Source: Aeromonas simiae (GTDB lineage Bacteria > Pseudomonadota > Gammaproteobacteria > Enterobacterales > Aeromonadaceae). Taken from it: 64,000 nucleotides of DNA. Below are positions 47,870 to 57,982 of this stretch, piece after piece. A program made the position numbers and the translations under genes. The notes below the pieces were generated by a model that worked only from the letters and a program-made list of their open reading frames with translations, was not told the DNA's origin and searched no databases. The stretch's first letter is position 1; every line of letters starts with the position of its first letter. Location: assembly GCF_000820125.1 (NCBI RefSeq), contig NZ_CDBY01000007.1, positions 55,665-119,664 on the forward strand. The letters are read 5' to 3'.

Positions 47870-49420
47870 TCAGCCTGGATCGCCGATAAACAGGGTGAGA
47901 GTTTGCCCGGGTTGCAGATGGTTACGACGATCAAGTTGATTCCAGCGCACCACGTCCACCACAGCGACCTGGAACTTGGCCGCAATGGAGGAGAGAGAGT
48001 CTCCACGCCGCACCTGATAGCTGACCGAGCTCGAGGAGGCCGTTGCGCTCTTGCCTGAGACGATCAGACGAGAGCCCGGTTTAATCGTGGCCTTGGCCGA
48101 GAGGCCGTTCCACTTGAGCAGGCTCTGCTGGCTGATGCCGTGCTTGCGGCTGATGCTCCAGAGGGTGTCACCACTCTTGACTGTGTATTGAGCCACATTG
48201 GTGGCGGGGCGGCTGCGTTTGGCTACGGCCGGCTCGGCATCGGTAAAGGCCTGGCCGCTACTCACGCCGCTGCCGGGAATACGCAGTGACTGACCGGTAC
48301 GCAGGGCATGACCACTGAGGTTGTTGGCCATCTTCAGCTCATTCACGCTGACGCCGTGGCGGCTGGCAATGAGAGAGAGGGTATCCCCGCGGTTCACCCG
48401 GTAGTCGCGTCCGGTCACCCGGTTGTTGCGGGGCAGGTCAGCCAGGGCCAGCTCCAGCGCATCGGCATACTCCACCGGCACCAGGAGGCGATGGGGGCCG
48501 CTTGGGGAGGTGACGCCGCGAACCAGCGCTGGATTGAGCTCCTTGAGCTGGCTGGCTCGCACCCCGGCCAGGTTGGCGGCCGTGGCGATATCGAGTTGCC
48601 CCTCGATCTCAACGGCCCTGAGCTTGGGCTCGTTGGCGAGCGCAGGCATGCTGACGCCGTACTGATCCATGTTGCTGATCACATCGGCCATGGCCAGGAT
48701 CTTGGGCACGTATTGCAGGGTTTCGCGCGGTAAATCCAGCGACCAGTAGTCGGTGGGGCGCCCCCGCTTTTGGTTGCGGACGATGGCATTGCGTACCCGA
48801 CCTTCGCCTGCGTTATAGGCGGCCATGGTATTGAGCCAGTCGCCATCGAAGAAGCGGTTGAGGTACTCAAGGTAATCGAGAGCGGCGCGGGTGGAAGCCA
48901 GCACGTCTTTGCGTCCGTCATACCAGCGATCGTGACGCAGGCCGAAGTTGCGGCCCGTCTGTGGCACAAACTGCCACAAGCCGACGGCATTGCTGCGCGA
49001 GCGGGCGGTCGGATCGAACATGCTCTCGATCATGGGGATGGTCACCAGCTCCATTGGCAGCCCGCGCCGTTCAATCTCCTCGACCATCAGGTAGAGGTAG
49101 GGTTCAGCACGGCTGGCAATGGTCGCCATATGGCTATCACTGCGCAGAATGGCGGCGCGTTGTCGTCGCACGCGATCGTTGTCGGGCACATCCAGCTGCA
49201 TATCGTTGCTGATACGCACCCACAGATCGTCGCTCTCCTCTGCCGCATCCAGCTGATCGTCGCCGAACAGGGAGGGAGCAGGGTGACGTTTGTGCGCTTT
49301 TTTATTGACTTGGGGGGACTTACTCGGCTCGATTGCCGCTAGCGCCCGGTCATCCTGATGGCTCAGGTTTTGGCAGCCACTGAGAAACAGCGCCGCCAAT
49401 AAGGCCGTTCGAACCTTCAT
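47870..49420 (-). CDS. mltD: Membrane-bound lytic murein transglycosylase D
   Basis: MltD is a lipoprotein endolytic transglycosylase. The 516-residue protein has a lipoprotein signal with lipobox LFLSGC, an SLT family 1D catalytic domain (TIPMIESMFDPTARSRSNAVG with the catalytic glutamate; AAYNAGEGRV) and three LysM repeats. The repeats start at DYRVNRGDTLSLIASRHGV, QYTVKSGDTLWSISRKHGI and SYQVRRGDSLSSIAAKFQV. E. coli MltD has two LysM repeats, so this one has an additional repeat. It is followed upstream by gloB, as in E. coli (mltD-gloB). The ATG at 49420 or a GTG one codon earlier could be the start. Confidence 0.95.
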   Translation of the reverse strand: MKVRTALLAALFLSGCQNLSHQDDRALAAIEPSKSPQVNKKAHKRHPAPSLFGDDQLDAAEESDDLWVRISNDMQLDVPDNDRVRRQRAAILRSDSHMATIASRAEPYLYLMVEEIERRGLPMELVTIPMIESMFDPTARSRSNAVGLWQFVPQTGRNFGLRHDRWYDGRKDVLASTRAALDYLEYLNRFFDGDWLNTMAAYNAGEGRVRNAIVRNQKRGRPTDYWSLDLPRETLQYVPKILAMADVISNMDQYGVSMPALANEPKLRAVEIEGQLDIATAANLAGVRASQLKELNPALVRGVTSPSGPHRLLVPVEYADALELALADLPRNNRVTGRDYRVNRGDTLSLIASRHGVSVNELKMANNLSGHALRTGQSLRIPGSGVSSGQAFTDAEPAVAKRSRPATNVAQYTVKSGDTLWSISRKHGISQQSLLKWNGLSAKATIKPGSRLIVSGKSATASSSSVSYQVRRGDSLSSIAAKFQVAVVDVVRWNQLDRRNHLQPGQTLTLFIGDPG

Positions 49421-49490
49421 CACTCACAGGTCATCCAATGGAAAAACAGCCGCAATAGTAAGCGGCTATCGCCTCGTGATCAAGGTTTGT

Positions 49491-50255
49491 TCAAAAAACA
49501 TCCTTCCAAAGGCGTAGTGTATGGAACACTTTTTGCGGAGTATCTAGTTGAGATAACGCGTGTTTTTCAGCAGAAAATCGCACTGAGTCGAGGTGGCACC
49601 GCAGGAACACGTTCACGTCCCGCTCCCGCCCCAGCGTGGTGGGCAGGCTGGGCAAGCCTTGCTGGCGCAACTTGCTGATCTCTTTGATGATCTCGGCAAT
49701 CTTCCGGTTCTGTGGTTCGACCGCATGGGCAAACCTCAGGTTGGAGAGGGTGTATTCGTGAGCCGGGTAGACGCGAGTCTCGTCTGGCAATGCCAGCAGG
49801 CGTTGCAGGGAGCCATACATCTCCTCTGCACTGCCTTCGAACAGGCGGCCACATCCTGCTGAAAAAAGCGTGTCGCCGCAGAACAACATGCCGCCCCCAT
49901 GATAGGCCACATGGCCCCGGGTGTGTCCCGGTACATGCAGCACCGACAGGGTCAGGTCATGCCAGCGGATCTGATCCCCCTCTTCGACACGGGTGCCATC
50001 AAAGTGCAGTTGTGTCTCGTGGCGTGGCTGATAGAGGCGGGCGTTGGGGTAGGCGGTCAGGAGTTCGGTGACCCCGCCAGTATGATCCTGATGGTGGTGA
50101 GTCAGCAAAATGGCATCGAGCGTCAGCCCCAGTGAATCGAGGCGCTCCAGCACCGGGCCGGCACTGCCAGGGTCGACCACAAGGCAGTGTTTTTCTTGCC
50201 GAATCAACCAGATATAGTTGTCTTGAAAGGCCGGGATGGTCAGTACTGAGTACAT
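49491..50255 (-). CDS. gloB: Hydroxyacylglutathione hydrolase (glyoxalase II)
   Basis: GloB hydrolyses S-lactoylglutathione to lactate and glutathione in methylglyoxal detoxification. The 254-residue metallo-beta-lactamase-fold protein has the binuclear metal motif THHHQDH (residues 52-58), VPGHTRGHVAY, FCGDTLFSAGCGR and YPAHEYTLSN. The ATG at 50255 gives the canonical MYSVLTIPAFQDNYIW start. It is divergent from yafS with a 70-bp gap. Confidence 0.97.
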   Translation of the reverse strand: MYSVLTIPAFQDNYIWLIRQEKHCLVVDPGSAGPVLERLDSLGLTLDAILLTHHHQDHTGGVTELLTAYPNARLYQPRHETQLHFDGTRVEEGDQIRWHDLTLSVLHVPGHTRGHVAYHGGGMLFCGDTLFSAGCGRLFEGSAEEMYGSLQRLLALPDETRVYPAHEYTLSNLRFAHAVEPQNRKIAEIIKEISKLRQQGLPSLPTTLGRERDVNVFLRCHLDSVRFSAEKHALSQLDTPQKVFHTLRLWKDVF

Positions 50256-50325
50256 AGGTTGGCTTCTCTTTGGGCTGGGTATCTTATATAAAGGAGGAAA
50301 GCTCCTCTGCGGAAGTATGCCCATT

Positions 50326-51051
50326 ATGCCGTTGCGTCGCAGCGAACCTCAAATCAGGAGTCCAGCCAGCTGGCACGAGTTGCCAATGGGAGACTGGATC
50401 GCCGGCGAGCTGCAACATCGTCTCGATGTCTGGTGTCCGCATCTGTTCGGTTATCACCTGCTCAAGCTTGGAGCGTTAAGCGGGGAGCTCTCCTGCACCA
50501 TGTCGACCATCCGCCACCAGTTGGTGGTGGCGCCGGAGGGGCGCCTTGCGACAGTGCGGGCCGATCTGGATGCCCTGCCGATCCGCTGCGGCAGTGTCGA
50601 TGCCTGCCTGCTGGCCCACACCCTGGATTTCAGTCGCGATCCGCACCAGGTGCTGCGTGAAGTGGAGCGGGTGCTGACCGATGATGGCTGGGTCATTGTC
50701 AGCGGCAGTAATCCCCTGAGCCTGCTCGGCATGGGGCGTTCCATGCCTTGGTTGCGACGCCGTCTGCCCTGGTCGGGGCGTATGTTTACGCCGCGGCGCA
50801 TCATCGACTGGCTGAAGTTGCTGGGGTTCGAGGTGATGTTTGACGAACGCTTCGGCTATGGATGGGGCAGCGGTGGTGGCTGGTGGTACGAGAGCCTGGG
50901 ACATGACTACTGCCGCCACCTGGCCTCGACGTATATCATCGCCGCCCGCAAGCGACGGGCTCCCCTGCTGCCTATCCAAAAACGCTGGGCGCTGCCCCGC
51001 TCGTTGGCCACGCCGGGCATGGCCAGGGTGTTTGAGGATCAGGGGCGATAG
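50326..51051 (+). CDS. yafS: SAM-dependent methyltransferase (YafS-like)
   Basis: The 241-residue protein is a class I methyltransferase of the YafS group. It shows [36 protein letters not shown] and [23 protein letters not shown]. The glycine-rich SAM motif I is weak, as in E. coli YafS. The substrate is unknown. The gloB-yafS-rnhA-dnaQ neighbourhood matches E. coli. The ATG at 50326 has GGAAG ten bases upstream; an ATG at 50317 is the alternative. The 3' end overlaps the convergent rnhA by 13 bp. Confidence 0.85.
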   Translation: MPLRRSEPQIRSPASWHELPMGDWIAGELQHRLDVWCPHLFGYHLLKLGALSGELSCTMSTIRHQLVVAPEGRLATVRADLDALPIRCGSVDACLLAHTLDFSRDPHQVLREVERVLTDDGWVIVSGSNPLSLLGMGRSMPWLRRRLPWSGRMFTPRRIIDWLKLLGFEVMFDERFGYGWGSGGGWWYESLGHDYCRHLASTYIIAARKRRAPLLPIQKRWALPRSLATPGMARVFEDQGR

Positions 51052-51503
51052 CCGCTGTCTTCAATCAATGCCGTGCCACTGGCGGCATCACGGGCCAGCT
51101 CATCGCAGCGCTCGTTCTCCGGGTGACCCGAGTGACCCTTGACCCACAACCACTCGATCTGATGACGTGCCACCTCGGCATCGAGCTGTTTCCACAGATC
51201 CACGTTCTTCACGGGCTCCTTGCTGGCGGTGAGCCACCCTTTGCGCTTCCAGCCGGTGATCCACTGGGTGATCCCCTGGCGTACATATTGACTGTCGGTC
51301 GTCAGGCGGACCTGGCAAGGCTCGCTTAGGGTGCGCAAGCCGACAATGGCGGCCATTAGCTCCATGCGGTTGTTGGTGGTGAGGCGAAATCCACCGGCGA
51401 GCTCCTTGCGGTGCTGGCCGTAAATGAGGACTGCACCATAACCACCGGGACCTGGGTTGCCGAGGCAGGAACCATCCGTATACAAATCAATCTGTTTTAG
51501 CAT
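51039..51503 (-). CDS. rnhA: Ribonuclease HI
   Basis: RNase HI degrades the RNA strand of RNA-DNA hybrids. The 154-residue protein has the catalytic residues D10 ([19 protein letters not shown]), E48 (NNRMELMA) and D70 ([12 protein letters not shown]), plus the [17 protein letters not shown] motif with the conserved histidine and last aspartate. Length matches E. coli (155). It is divergent from dnaQ with 49 bp between the starts, the same layout as E. coli, where the promoters overlap. Confidence 0.98.
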   Translation of the reverse strand: MLKQIDLYTDGSCLGNPGPGGYGAVLIYGQHRKELAGGFRLTTNNRMELMAAIVGLRTLSEPCQVRLTTDSQYVRQGITQWITGWKRKGWLTASKEPVKNVDLWKQLDAEVARHQIEWLWVKGHSGHPENERCDELARDAASGTALIEDSGYRP

Positions 51504-51552
51504 GCACATTGGGGTAAACTGGGAAAAATCAGAGTTTGACACAGATTGCACC

Positions 51553-52290
51553 ATGAACACACCCCAAGCCAGCCGCCAGATCATCCTCGATACCGAAACC
51601 ACGGGTATGAATATGAGCGGCGGACCTCACTATCTGAACCACCGCATCATCGAAATCGGCTGCGTTGAGGTCATCAACCGCAAGCTGACCGGCAACCACT
51701 TCCACGTCTATATCAAGCCGGATCGGATGGTGGATCCCGAAGCCATCCAGGTTCACGGCATTACCGATGAGTTTTTGCGCGACAAGCCGTCGTTTGACAA
51801 GATCGCCGATGACTTCATCGAGTACATCCGTGGTGCCGAGCTCATCGCCCACAACGCCCCCTTTGACGTGGGCTTCATGGATTACGAGTTCAGTAAGCTA
51901 GGGCTGACCCTCAAGACGACCGATATCTGCACCGTTACCGATACCCTGGTGATGGCCCGCGAGCTCTTCCCTGGCAAGCGCAACAACTTGGATGTGTTGT
52001 GCGATCGCTACGGTATCGACAACTCTCACCGTACCCTGCACGGGGCCTTGCTCGATGCGGAGATCCTGGCCGACGTCTATCTGATGATGACCGGTGGCCA
52101 GACCAAGTTGAATCTGGCCACCGAGAGTGCCGAGGCCAACAATGCCTCTATGGACACGGGGATCCGCCGGCTGGCGGCCGATCGCCCCCGTCTCAAGGTG
52201 CTGCGTGCCGAGGGGGAGGTACTGACCGCCCACGAGGCGCGTCTCGATCTGGTACAGAAGAAGGGCGGCAGCTGCCTGTGGCGCCAATAA
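51553..52290 (+). CDS. dnaQ: DNA polymerase III subunit epsilon (proofreading exonuclease)
   Basis: DnaQ is the 3'-5' exonuclease of the replicative polymerase. The 245-residue protein has DEDDh motifs: D13 and E15 in [20 protein letters not shown] with the second aspartate, and [15 protein letters not shown] with the catalytic histidine and last aspartate. The C-terminal segment (about 190-245) binds the alpha subunit. No obvious canonical clamp-binding pentapeptide was confirmed, though QTKLNL near 190 is a possible one. It is followed 11 bp later by a TIGR03503 gene. Confidence 0.97.
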   Translation: MNTPQASRQIILDTETTGMNMSGGPHYLNHRIIEIGCVEVINRKLTGNHFHVYIKPDRMVDPEAIQVHGITDEFLRDKPSFDKIADDFIEYIRGAELIAHNAPFDVGFMDYEFSKLGLTLKTTDICTVTDTLVMARELFPGKRNNLDVLCDRYGIDNSHRTLHGALLDAEILADVYLMMTGGQTKLNLATESAEANNASMDTGIRRLAADRPRLKVLRAEGEVLTAHEARLDLVQKKGGSCLWRQ

Positions 52291-52301
52291 GGAAGAGTCT
52301 C

Positions 52302-53576
52302 ATGCAAGGAATGCTGCGGCACTGTGTGCCAGTGATGGTAGGGGCGGCCGCGCTGCTCTCGGGCTCGGTTGGGGCGGCAGACAGTGTTGGCGCGGCGGAT
52401 GTGCCCTTGCTGGCCAACCGTTTTCGCATCGACTATGGGGTGAAGGAGGTAACCTTCATCATCCACCGCAAGCCGGATTCGGCGCCCGTAGTGCTGGTGC
52501 AACCCGATGGCAGCAAGCTCTACAGCATCCGCCATCCGGCCGGACAGGTGGGGTGGCAGGTCACTCCCCGGGCCGATCTCATCACCATTCGCGATCCCAT
52601 GCCGGGCCCCTGGCAGGCGATTGGCGATACCGATCCTGACAACCGGATCCGCCTGCTGACCGACGTGCAGCTGGCCTATGATCCCATTCCCCTGCGCCTC
52701 TATCAGAACGAGGTGGTCAAGCTGACCAGCCGTCTGGTGATCGAGGGGGCCATCAGCCGCGATCCCGCCTATCTGGACAACCTGGCGATGACGGCGCGGT
52801 TACAGCGTTTCCATGAGGGGCAGGGAAGCGATGGCGAGCCCCTTGAGGATATCGAGATTGGCCGCTACCTCGACGATGGCAAGGGGCTCGACGAGGTGCC
52901 GCATGATGGTGTGTTGACGGCGGAGACGACGCTGCTGGCCCCTCCCGGCAAATATCGCGCCGTGATCACCACAGGCAACGAGATCTTCACCCGTGCCCGT
53001 CATCAGGAGATCATGCTCTATCCCCTGCCGTTTCGTTATGAGTTGCTGGCGCCGAGTGAGGGGCAGCCTCCCAAGCTGACCTTCATCATCGATAAAGAGG
53101 AGCTCGATCCTGCCAGCGTGGTGCTGGCCGGCGTGCTCACTGACAGCACAGGCCACCCGCTTTCATTTCGCGGCAATGCCGTCAACGCGACCATGACGGT
53201 GACCCTGCCGTTGCCGAGTACGGTGGGGCAGTACCGGGTGAGTGGCACCCTTTATGGCACCAGCGTGAGCGGACGAGAGGTTCGCATTACCCTGCCGGAG
53301 AAGAGTTTCAACATCTATCCGCCGCCACCGCCTCCCGAGCCGGTGGTCAGCCAGAGCCTGCCGGCCCCGGCGCCCGTTGCCGAGCCGGAGGCCAGCTCAT
53401 GGTGGCCATGGGTGGCGGGGGGCGTAGCGGTACTGCTCACGTTGGCGGCGGCGGCCGGCATGCTGGTGTTGCAAAAACGCAAGGCATTGCGCCGGGCCCT
53501 GGCGGCCCAGCAGGAGGGCAAGGCATCCGCCAAGGCCCCTGCTACCGAGGTCGATCTGAACCAGATGGAGCAGTAA
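52302..53576 (+). CDS. TIGR03503-family secreted, membrane-anchored protein
   Basis: The 424-residue product has a signal peptide (ends near VGAAD), a large beta-rich extracytoplasmic region, a proline-rich linker with six consecutive prolines (near 350) and a single C-terminal membrane helix (about 372-392) followed by a basic, then polar tail. The overall layout and the FRIDYGVKEVTFIIHRKPDS segment fit the TIGR03503 family, whose function is unknown. It begins 11 bp after dnaQ with GGAAG upstream and ends at a terminator, so it is probably co-transcribed with dnaQ. Confidence 0.8.
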   Translation: MQGMLRHCVPVMVGAAALLSGSVGAADSVGAADVPLLANRFRIDYGVKEVTFIIHRKPDSAPVVLVQPDGSKLYSIRHPAGQVGWQVTPRADLITIRDPMPGPWQAIGDTDPDNRIRLLTDVQLAYDPIPLRLYQNEVVKLTSRLVIEGAISRDPAYLDNLAMTARLQRFHEGQGSDGEPLEDIEIGRYLDDGKGLDEVPHDGVLTAETTLLAPPGKYRAVITTGNEIFTRARHQEIMLYPLPFRYELLAPSEGQPPKLTFIIDKEELDPASVVLAGVLTDSTGHPLSFRGNAVNATMTVTLPLPSTVGQYRVSGTLYGTSVSGREVRITLPEKSFNIYPPPPPPEPVVSQSLPAPAPVAEPEASSWWPWVAGGVAVLLTLAAAAGMLVLQKRKALRRALAAQQEGKASAKAPATEVDLNQMEQ

Positions 53577-53582
53577 AACAGA

Positions 53583-53605
53583 AAGGAGCCCGAGGGCTCC
53601 TTTTT
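53583..53605 (+). terminator. Intrinsic terminator after the TIGR03503 gene
   Basis: GGAGCC and GGCTCC pair around a CGAG loop, followed by TTTTT. Confidence 0.85.
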
Positions 53606-53626
53606 ATATGGTGCCGCGTTTGCCGC

Positions 53627-55141
53627 TCAGTGGTCGCCCAGGTAGTGGTCGCGATATTGGTCGCGAATGGCGAGGAAGTCGTCGAGGTGCGCCATCATGA
53701 GATCGACTAAGGTCGGGTCGAAATGGTGGCCACGCTCCTTGCTGATGAGGGCGAGCACCTGGTCGAGCGGCCACGCCTTCTTGTAGCAGCGATCCGATCC
53801 TAAGGCATCGAACACGTCGGCGAGTGCCACGATGCGCCCTTCCAAGGGAATGCTCTCACCGACGAGGCCGCGTGGATAGCCGGAGCCGTCCCACTTCTCA
53901 TGGTGATAACCGGCGATGGTGGCGCCGATCTGGAACAGCTCGAGCTGGCTGCCCGAGAGCATATCCTGACCGAGCTGGGCGTGGGTCTTCATGATCTCCC
54001 ACTCCTCCGGGGTGAGCTTGCCCGGCTTGTGCAGGATGGAGTCGGGAATGCCCACTTTGCCGATGTCATGCAGGGGGGAGGCGCGCTTGATGAGTTCGCA
54101 GCGATCCTCTTCCATGCCGAGCAGTTGGCAGAACAGCTCGGTGTAGAGGGCCACCCGTTTGACGTGGAGACCCGACTCCTTGGAGCGGGTCTCCACCAGC
54201 TCGCCGATGCGGTAGATGATCTCGCGCTGGTTGTCGGCGATCACCTCGTTGAGCCGGATGTTCTCCAGCGCCACTATGATGTTTTCGGTAAACAGGCTGA
54301 GCAGGCCGGTGTCGACCTCGCTCAGGTGCTGGTTTCCCTCGACATGGAACAGCAGGTGGTGACGGCTGTTCTTGCAGTAGAGCACCAGCTCCTTTTGGCC
54401 ATAGATATTGCTTTGCGCCTGCATGGCTTGCTGGACAATGGGCGGGGCAAGGGCGAGATCGACGCTATCGGGTAAGGCATCGAGCGTCTGCAACTGGTTA
54501 TCCTGCACCTCATACGCGCTCTGCTTTAGATCGTAGAGCACCGAATCTTCCAGATTGAGCAGGGCACTGAGCTGCTCGCGCGCCCCCTCGATGAAGGTAC
54601 GCAGCGCGCGCTTTTCGAAGATGCCGCGCGAGGCTTCGATCACCTTCTGCAGGCCGCGCCGGTTGCGCTCGAGGGTTCGAATGTCGCGATAGGAGCGCAG
54701 GCTGGCCCGCAGCAGGGTCCGCAGCTTCTGCGAAGTGAGTTCGGTCTTGTCTTTGTAGTCGTTGATGTCGAAGTTGCTGACCACATCGTCTTCCGGCGCC
54801 TGGCCGGGCTGACCGGTGCGCAGCACGATGCGCACCATGTTGTTTTGCAGCGTCTCGCGCACGAAGCGCACCACCTCGAGACCGGCGTTGTCGGTCTCCA
54901 TCACCACATCGAGCAGCAGCAGGGCGATGTCACCTTGTTGCTCCATCAGGCTCATGGCCTCACGGGCGCTGTAGGCGTGCAGCAGATCCAGTCCCTTGCC
55001 GTCGAACTCGAACTGGGAGAGGGTGACGCGGGTGACGCGGTGCACTTCGGGCTCATCGTCGACGATCAGCACTTTCCAGTAGCGTCTGGGTTCGTCGGCG
55101 GGGGTTGCCTCGTCATCAATGATCAGGATGTCGTCATCCAT
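53627..55141 (-). CDS. Response regulator with DUF3369 and HD-GYP domains
   Basis: The 504-residue protein starts with a receiver domain: DDE pocket (VLIVDDEPEV) and phospho-acceptor D78 in LLLLDVVME. A DUF3369 sensor-like domain follows (about 165-320), then an HD-GYP phosphodiesterase domain with ASPLHDIGKVGIPD, GYHHEKWDGSGYP and ADVFDALGSDRCYK, all key residues present. It should degrade c-di-GMP when phosphorylated. No sensor kinase is next to it, so it is an orphan regulator here. Convergent with the TIGR03503 gene. Confidence 0.92.
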   Translation of the reverse strand: MDDDILIIDDEATPADEPRRYWKVLIVDDEPEVHRVTRVTLSQFEFDGKGLDLLHAYSAREAMSLMEQQGDIALLLLDVVMETDNAGLEVVRFVRETLQNNMVRIVLRTGQPGQAPEDDVVSNFDINDYKDKTELTSQKLRTLLRASLRSYRDIRTLERNRRGLQKVIEASRGIFEKRALRTFIEGAREQLSALLNLEDSVLYDLKQSAYEVQDNQLQTLDALPDSVDLALAPPIVQQAMQAQSNIYGQKELVLYCKNSRHHLLFHVEGNQHLSEVDTGLLSLFTENIIVALENIRLNEVIADNQREIIYRIGELVETRSKESGLHVKRVALYTELFCQLLGMEEDRCELIKRASPLHDIGKVGIPDSILHKPGKLTPEEWEIMKTHAQLGQDMLSGSQLELFQIGATIAGYHHEKWDGSGYPRGLVGESIPLEGRIVALADVFDALGSDRCYKKAWPLDQVLALISKERGHHFDPTLVDLMMAHLDDFLAIRDQYRDHYLGDH

Positions 55142-55244
55142 ATGCCAATCCTGTTGGGCCTCTCTGGTAACAATACCGGTTTACCCAAGCTTAGGAAACT
55201 TGCAGGGATATAAAAAAGCAAAAAATGCTGGTACATCAATGAAC

Positions 55245-55266
55245 AACGCCTCCCGAAGGAGGCGTT
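55245..55266 (-). terminator. Terminator-like hairpin after fadE
   Basis: AACGCCTCC and GGAGGCGTT form a 9-bp stem with a 4-nt loop, 13 bp after the fadE stop codon. The following T-tract is weak (GTTCATTG). Confidence 0.65.
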
Positions 55267-55279
55267 CCATATCACAAAA

Positions 55280-57736
55280 TCAGGCGGCGTGGTGCAGGCT
55301 GGCACTCTGATAGAGCGTTTTATCCGCCGCCAGCGCCGAGGGCTCGAAGTCATCGACGTTGATGGTGCGAAGTCGCCCTTGCTCGGCCCGGCGCAGTTGC
55401 TCCGCTTCGACCTGGGTGAGCACGCCGGCCGCCACTCCCTCGTCGGCCACCTGATCCAGCGCCATGAAGGGGCGGCGCACGCCTGCGGCCTTGCACACCT
55501 TGTCAAACAGCGGCTCGGCGGCGAGCACGTCGTCGAGCGCTTGCTCGAGCAGGCCGAAGGGGTTGCCCTCTTCGCGGGTGAGGTACTGCCCCTGGGCCAG
55601 ACGGCTGCGGGTAGCGTTCGGGCTTTGCAGCAGGCGGGCGACCTGGCTGTCGAGCTTGTCGCAAGGCTTTTGCATGTCACGGCCAAGCGGCAGCACGACC
55701 AGGCGCAGGGCCAGCCCCAGCCAGCGGTTGGGGAAGTTGCGCAGCAGCTCGTCGATGGCCAGCTGGGCCTTGTAGAGGGCATCTTGCACCGACCAGTGCA
55801 GCAGCGGCAGATCCTCTTTCAAGCGCCCCTCGTCGTTGAAGCGCTTGAGGGCGGCCGAGGCTAGGTAGAGCTGGCTCAACACGTCACCCAGGCGCGCCGA
55901 GATGCGCTCCTTGCGCTTGAGCTCGCCACCCAGCGTGCCCATGGCCACGTCCGAGAGGAAGGCCAGGTTGGCCGACAGACGGCTGAGCTGCTGGTAGTAG
56001 CGGCGGGTCTCATCCTTGAACGGGGCCTTGGCAAAGCGGGCGCCGGTCAGCCCCAGCCAGAAGCTGCGCAACTTGTTGCTGATGGCAAAGCCGACGTGAC
56101 GGAACAGGGCCTGGTCGAAGTCTTTGAGCCCCTGCTCGGCATCCGGGTGACCGGCGGCCAGCATTTCGGCCAGCACGTACGGGTGGCAGCGGATCGCCCC
56201 CTGGCCGTAGATGATCATGCTACGGGTCAGGATGTTGGCCCCTTCCACCGTGATGGCGATGGGGGAGCCCTGGTAGGCGCGCGCCAGGTAGTTGTTCGGC
56301 CCCATGCAGATGGCCTTGCCGCCGTGGATGTCCATGGCATCGATGACGCACTTCTGGGCCCGGTCGGTGAGGTGGTACTTGACGATGGCGGAGATGACCG
56401 ACGGCTTCTCGCCGAGATCGATGCCGGCCACGGTCAGATCGGCGGCGGCCCCCATGATGTAGGCGTTGCCGCCGATGCGGGCGAGTGGCTCCTCGATCCC
56501 CTCCATCTTACCGATAGGCAGTTTGAACTGGCGGCGGATCCGGCTGTAGGCGCCGGTGGCCAGGGCCAGCATCTTGACGCCGCCTGTGCTGTTGGAGGGC
56601 AGGGTGATGCCGCGTCCGACCGACAGGCACTCGACCAGCATGCGCCAGCCCTGACCGGCCATGGCCGGGCCACCGATGATGAAATCGAGCGGGACGAACA
56701 CCTCCTTGCCGCGGGTCGGGCCGTTTTGGAACGGCACGTTGAGCGGGAAGTGGCGGCGGCCGATCTCGACCCCCTTGATGTGGGTCGGGATGAGGGCGCA
56801 GGTGATGCCGAGCTCCTCCTCGTCACCGAGCAGGTGATCCGGGTCGCGCAGTTTGAAGGCCAGCCCCAGCACGGTGGCGATGGGGGCCAGCGTGATGTAA
56901 CGCTTGTTCCAGGTCAGGCGCATGCCGAGCACTTCCTTGCCTTCCCACTCCCCCTGGCAGACCACGCCGATGTCGGGGATGGCGCCGGCATCCGAGCCCG
57001 CCTCCGGACTGGTGAGGGCGAAACAGGGGATCTCCTTGCCAAGGGCCAGGCGCGGCAGGTAGTGATCCTTTTGCGCCTCGGTGCCGTAGTGTTGCAGCAG
57101 CTCGCCCGGGCCGAGGGAGTTGGGCACCCCGACGGTGGAGGCGAGCACGGCGCTGGCGCCGCACAGCTTTTGCAGCACGCAGGACTGGGCGTAGGCCGAG
57201 AACTCCAGACCCCCGTACTGCTTCTTGATGATCATGGCGAAGAACTTGTTGTCTTTGAGGTACTGCCACACCTCGGGGGAGAGATCCGCGCGCTGGTGGG
57301 TCACTTCCCAGTCGTCGACCATGCGGCACACGGTCTCGACCGGGCCGTCGAGGAAGGCCTGCTCCTCGGCGGTCAGGGTATTGACCGGCACCGAGTGCAG
57401 CTTCTTCCAGTTCGGGTTGCCGGCGAACAGCTCGGCCTCCCACCAGGTGGTCCCCGCTTCGATGGCCTCTTTCTCGGTGCGCGACATCTCCGGCATGATC
57501 GATTTATAGAGCGTGAAGAGGGGGCGCGAGAGGTAGTGGCGGCGCAGCTCGATCAGGTTGAGCGGCAGCGCGACGGCGGCAAACAGCAGCCAGAGCGGCC
57601 AGGGCAGGTGGCCGAACAGGGCGCCGATCAGCATGGCGCCAAACAGCATCAGGGTGGACATCAAGAGAGGGACGCGCTGGTATATCACGTATCCGGCGAC
57701 AAGCAGGACCCAGAGCAGGGTAAGGGTCGTGGTCAT
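55280..57736 (-). CDS. fadE: Acyl-CoA dehydrogenase FadE
   Basis: FadE catalyses the first oxidation of fatty-acid beta-oxidation, feeding electrons to the respiratory chain. The 818-residue protein matches the long FadE type (E. coli 814). Two membrane helices precede the catalytic core (about 5-55). Core motifs are [52 protein letters not shown] and [20 protein letters not shown] with the catalytic-base region. A FadR-like operator and promoter lie directly upstream. It is divergent from gmhA, as in E. coli. Confidence 0.97.
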   Translation of the reverse strand: MTTTLTLLWVLLVAGYVIYQRVPLLMSTLMLFGAMLIGALFGHLPWPLWLLFAAVALPLNLIELRRHYLSRPLFTLYKSIMPEMSRTEKEAIEAGTTWWEAELFAGNPNWKKLHSVPVNTLTAEEQAFLDGPVETVCRMVDDWEVTHQRADLSPEVWQYLKDNKFFAMIIKKQYGGLEFSAYAQSCVLQKLCGASAVLASTVGVPNSLGPGELLQHYGTEAQKDHYLPRLALGKEIPCFALTSPEAGSDAGAIPDIGVVCQGEWEGKEVLGMRLTWNKRYITLAPIATVLGLAFKLRDPDHLLGDEEELGITCALIPTHIKGVEIGRRHFPLNVPFQNGPTRGKEVFVPLDFIIGGPAMAGQGWRMLVECLSVGRGITLPSNSTGGVKMLALATGAYSRIRRQFKLPIGKMEGIEEPLARIGGNAYIMGAAADLTVAGIDLGEKPSVISAIVKYHLTDRAQKCVIDAMDIHGGKAICMGPNNYLARAYQGSPIAITVEGANILTRSMIIYGQGAIRCHPYVLAEMLAAGHPDAEQGLKDFDQALFRHVGFAISNKLRSFWLGLTGARFAKAPFKDETRRYYQQLSRLSANLAFLSDVAMGTLGGELKRKERISARLGDVLSQLYLASAALKRFNDEGRLKEDLPLLHWSVQDALYKAQLAIDELLRNFPNRWLGLALRLVVLPLGRDMQKPCDKLDSQVARLLQSPNATRSRLAQGQYLTREEGNPFGLLEQALDDVLAAEPLFDKVCKAAGVRRPFMALDQVADEGVAAGVLTQVEAEQLRRAEQGRLRTINVDDFEPSALAADKTLYQSASLHHAA

Positions 57737-57779
57737 TGTGTGCTCCTTGCAGGCTAGGGTTACGAGTCAACGACTCATC

Positions 57780-57796
57780 CAGAGGTCTGACCTGTT
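57780..57796 (-). promoter_or_regulatory. FadR-like operator of fadE
   Basis: The centre AGGTCTGACCT (57783-57793) matches the FadR core TGGTCNGACCA except for the outer bases. It lies just downstream of the predicted start of transcription, a position suited to repression. Confidence 0.7.
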
Positions 57797-57808
57797 GGTC
57801 ATGGCACC

Positions 57809-57837
57809 GTTGTAAACGATACGTATCCGGTTATCAA
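57809..57837 (-). promoter_or_regulatory. Putative sigma-70 promoter of fadE
   Basis: On the minus strand TTGATA (57832-57837) and TACAAC (57809-57814) are 17 bp apart. Predicted start is near 57802, next to the FadR-like site. Confidence 0.55.
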
Positions 57838-57982
57838 GTTGTTTACATTTGTGGTCGCACCGAATGTGATCTGGCAGGCAGCGATGGGGGCAATCGTCGG
57901 TGCGAGGGGCGACGCGCACGGCACGCTTGTGCGACAATGCCCCGTCTTTGCCCGATGGCTGAAAACAAGAAGAGAGCAACCC

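Noticed and set aside
56096-57757. Long open frame on the strand opposite fadE
   Set aside because: It mirrors fadE exactly, has a repetitive His/Gly/Val-rich composition without domains, and is a by-product of high G+C codon use.
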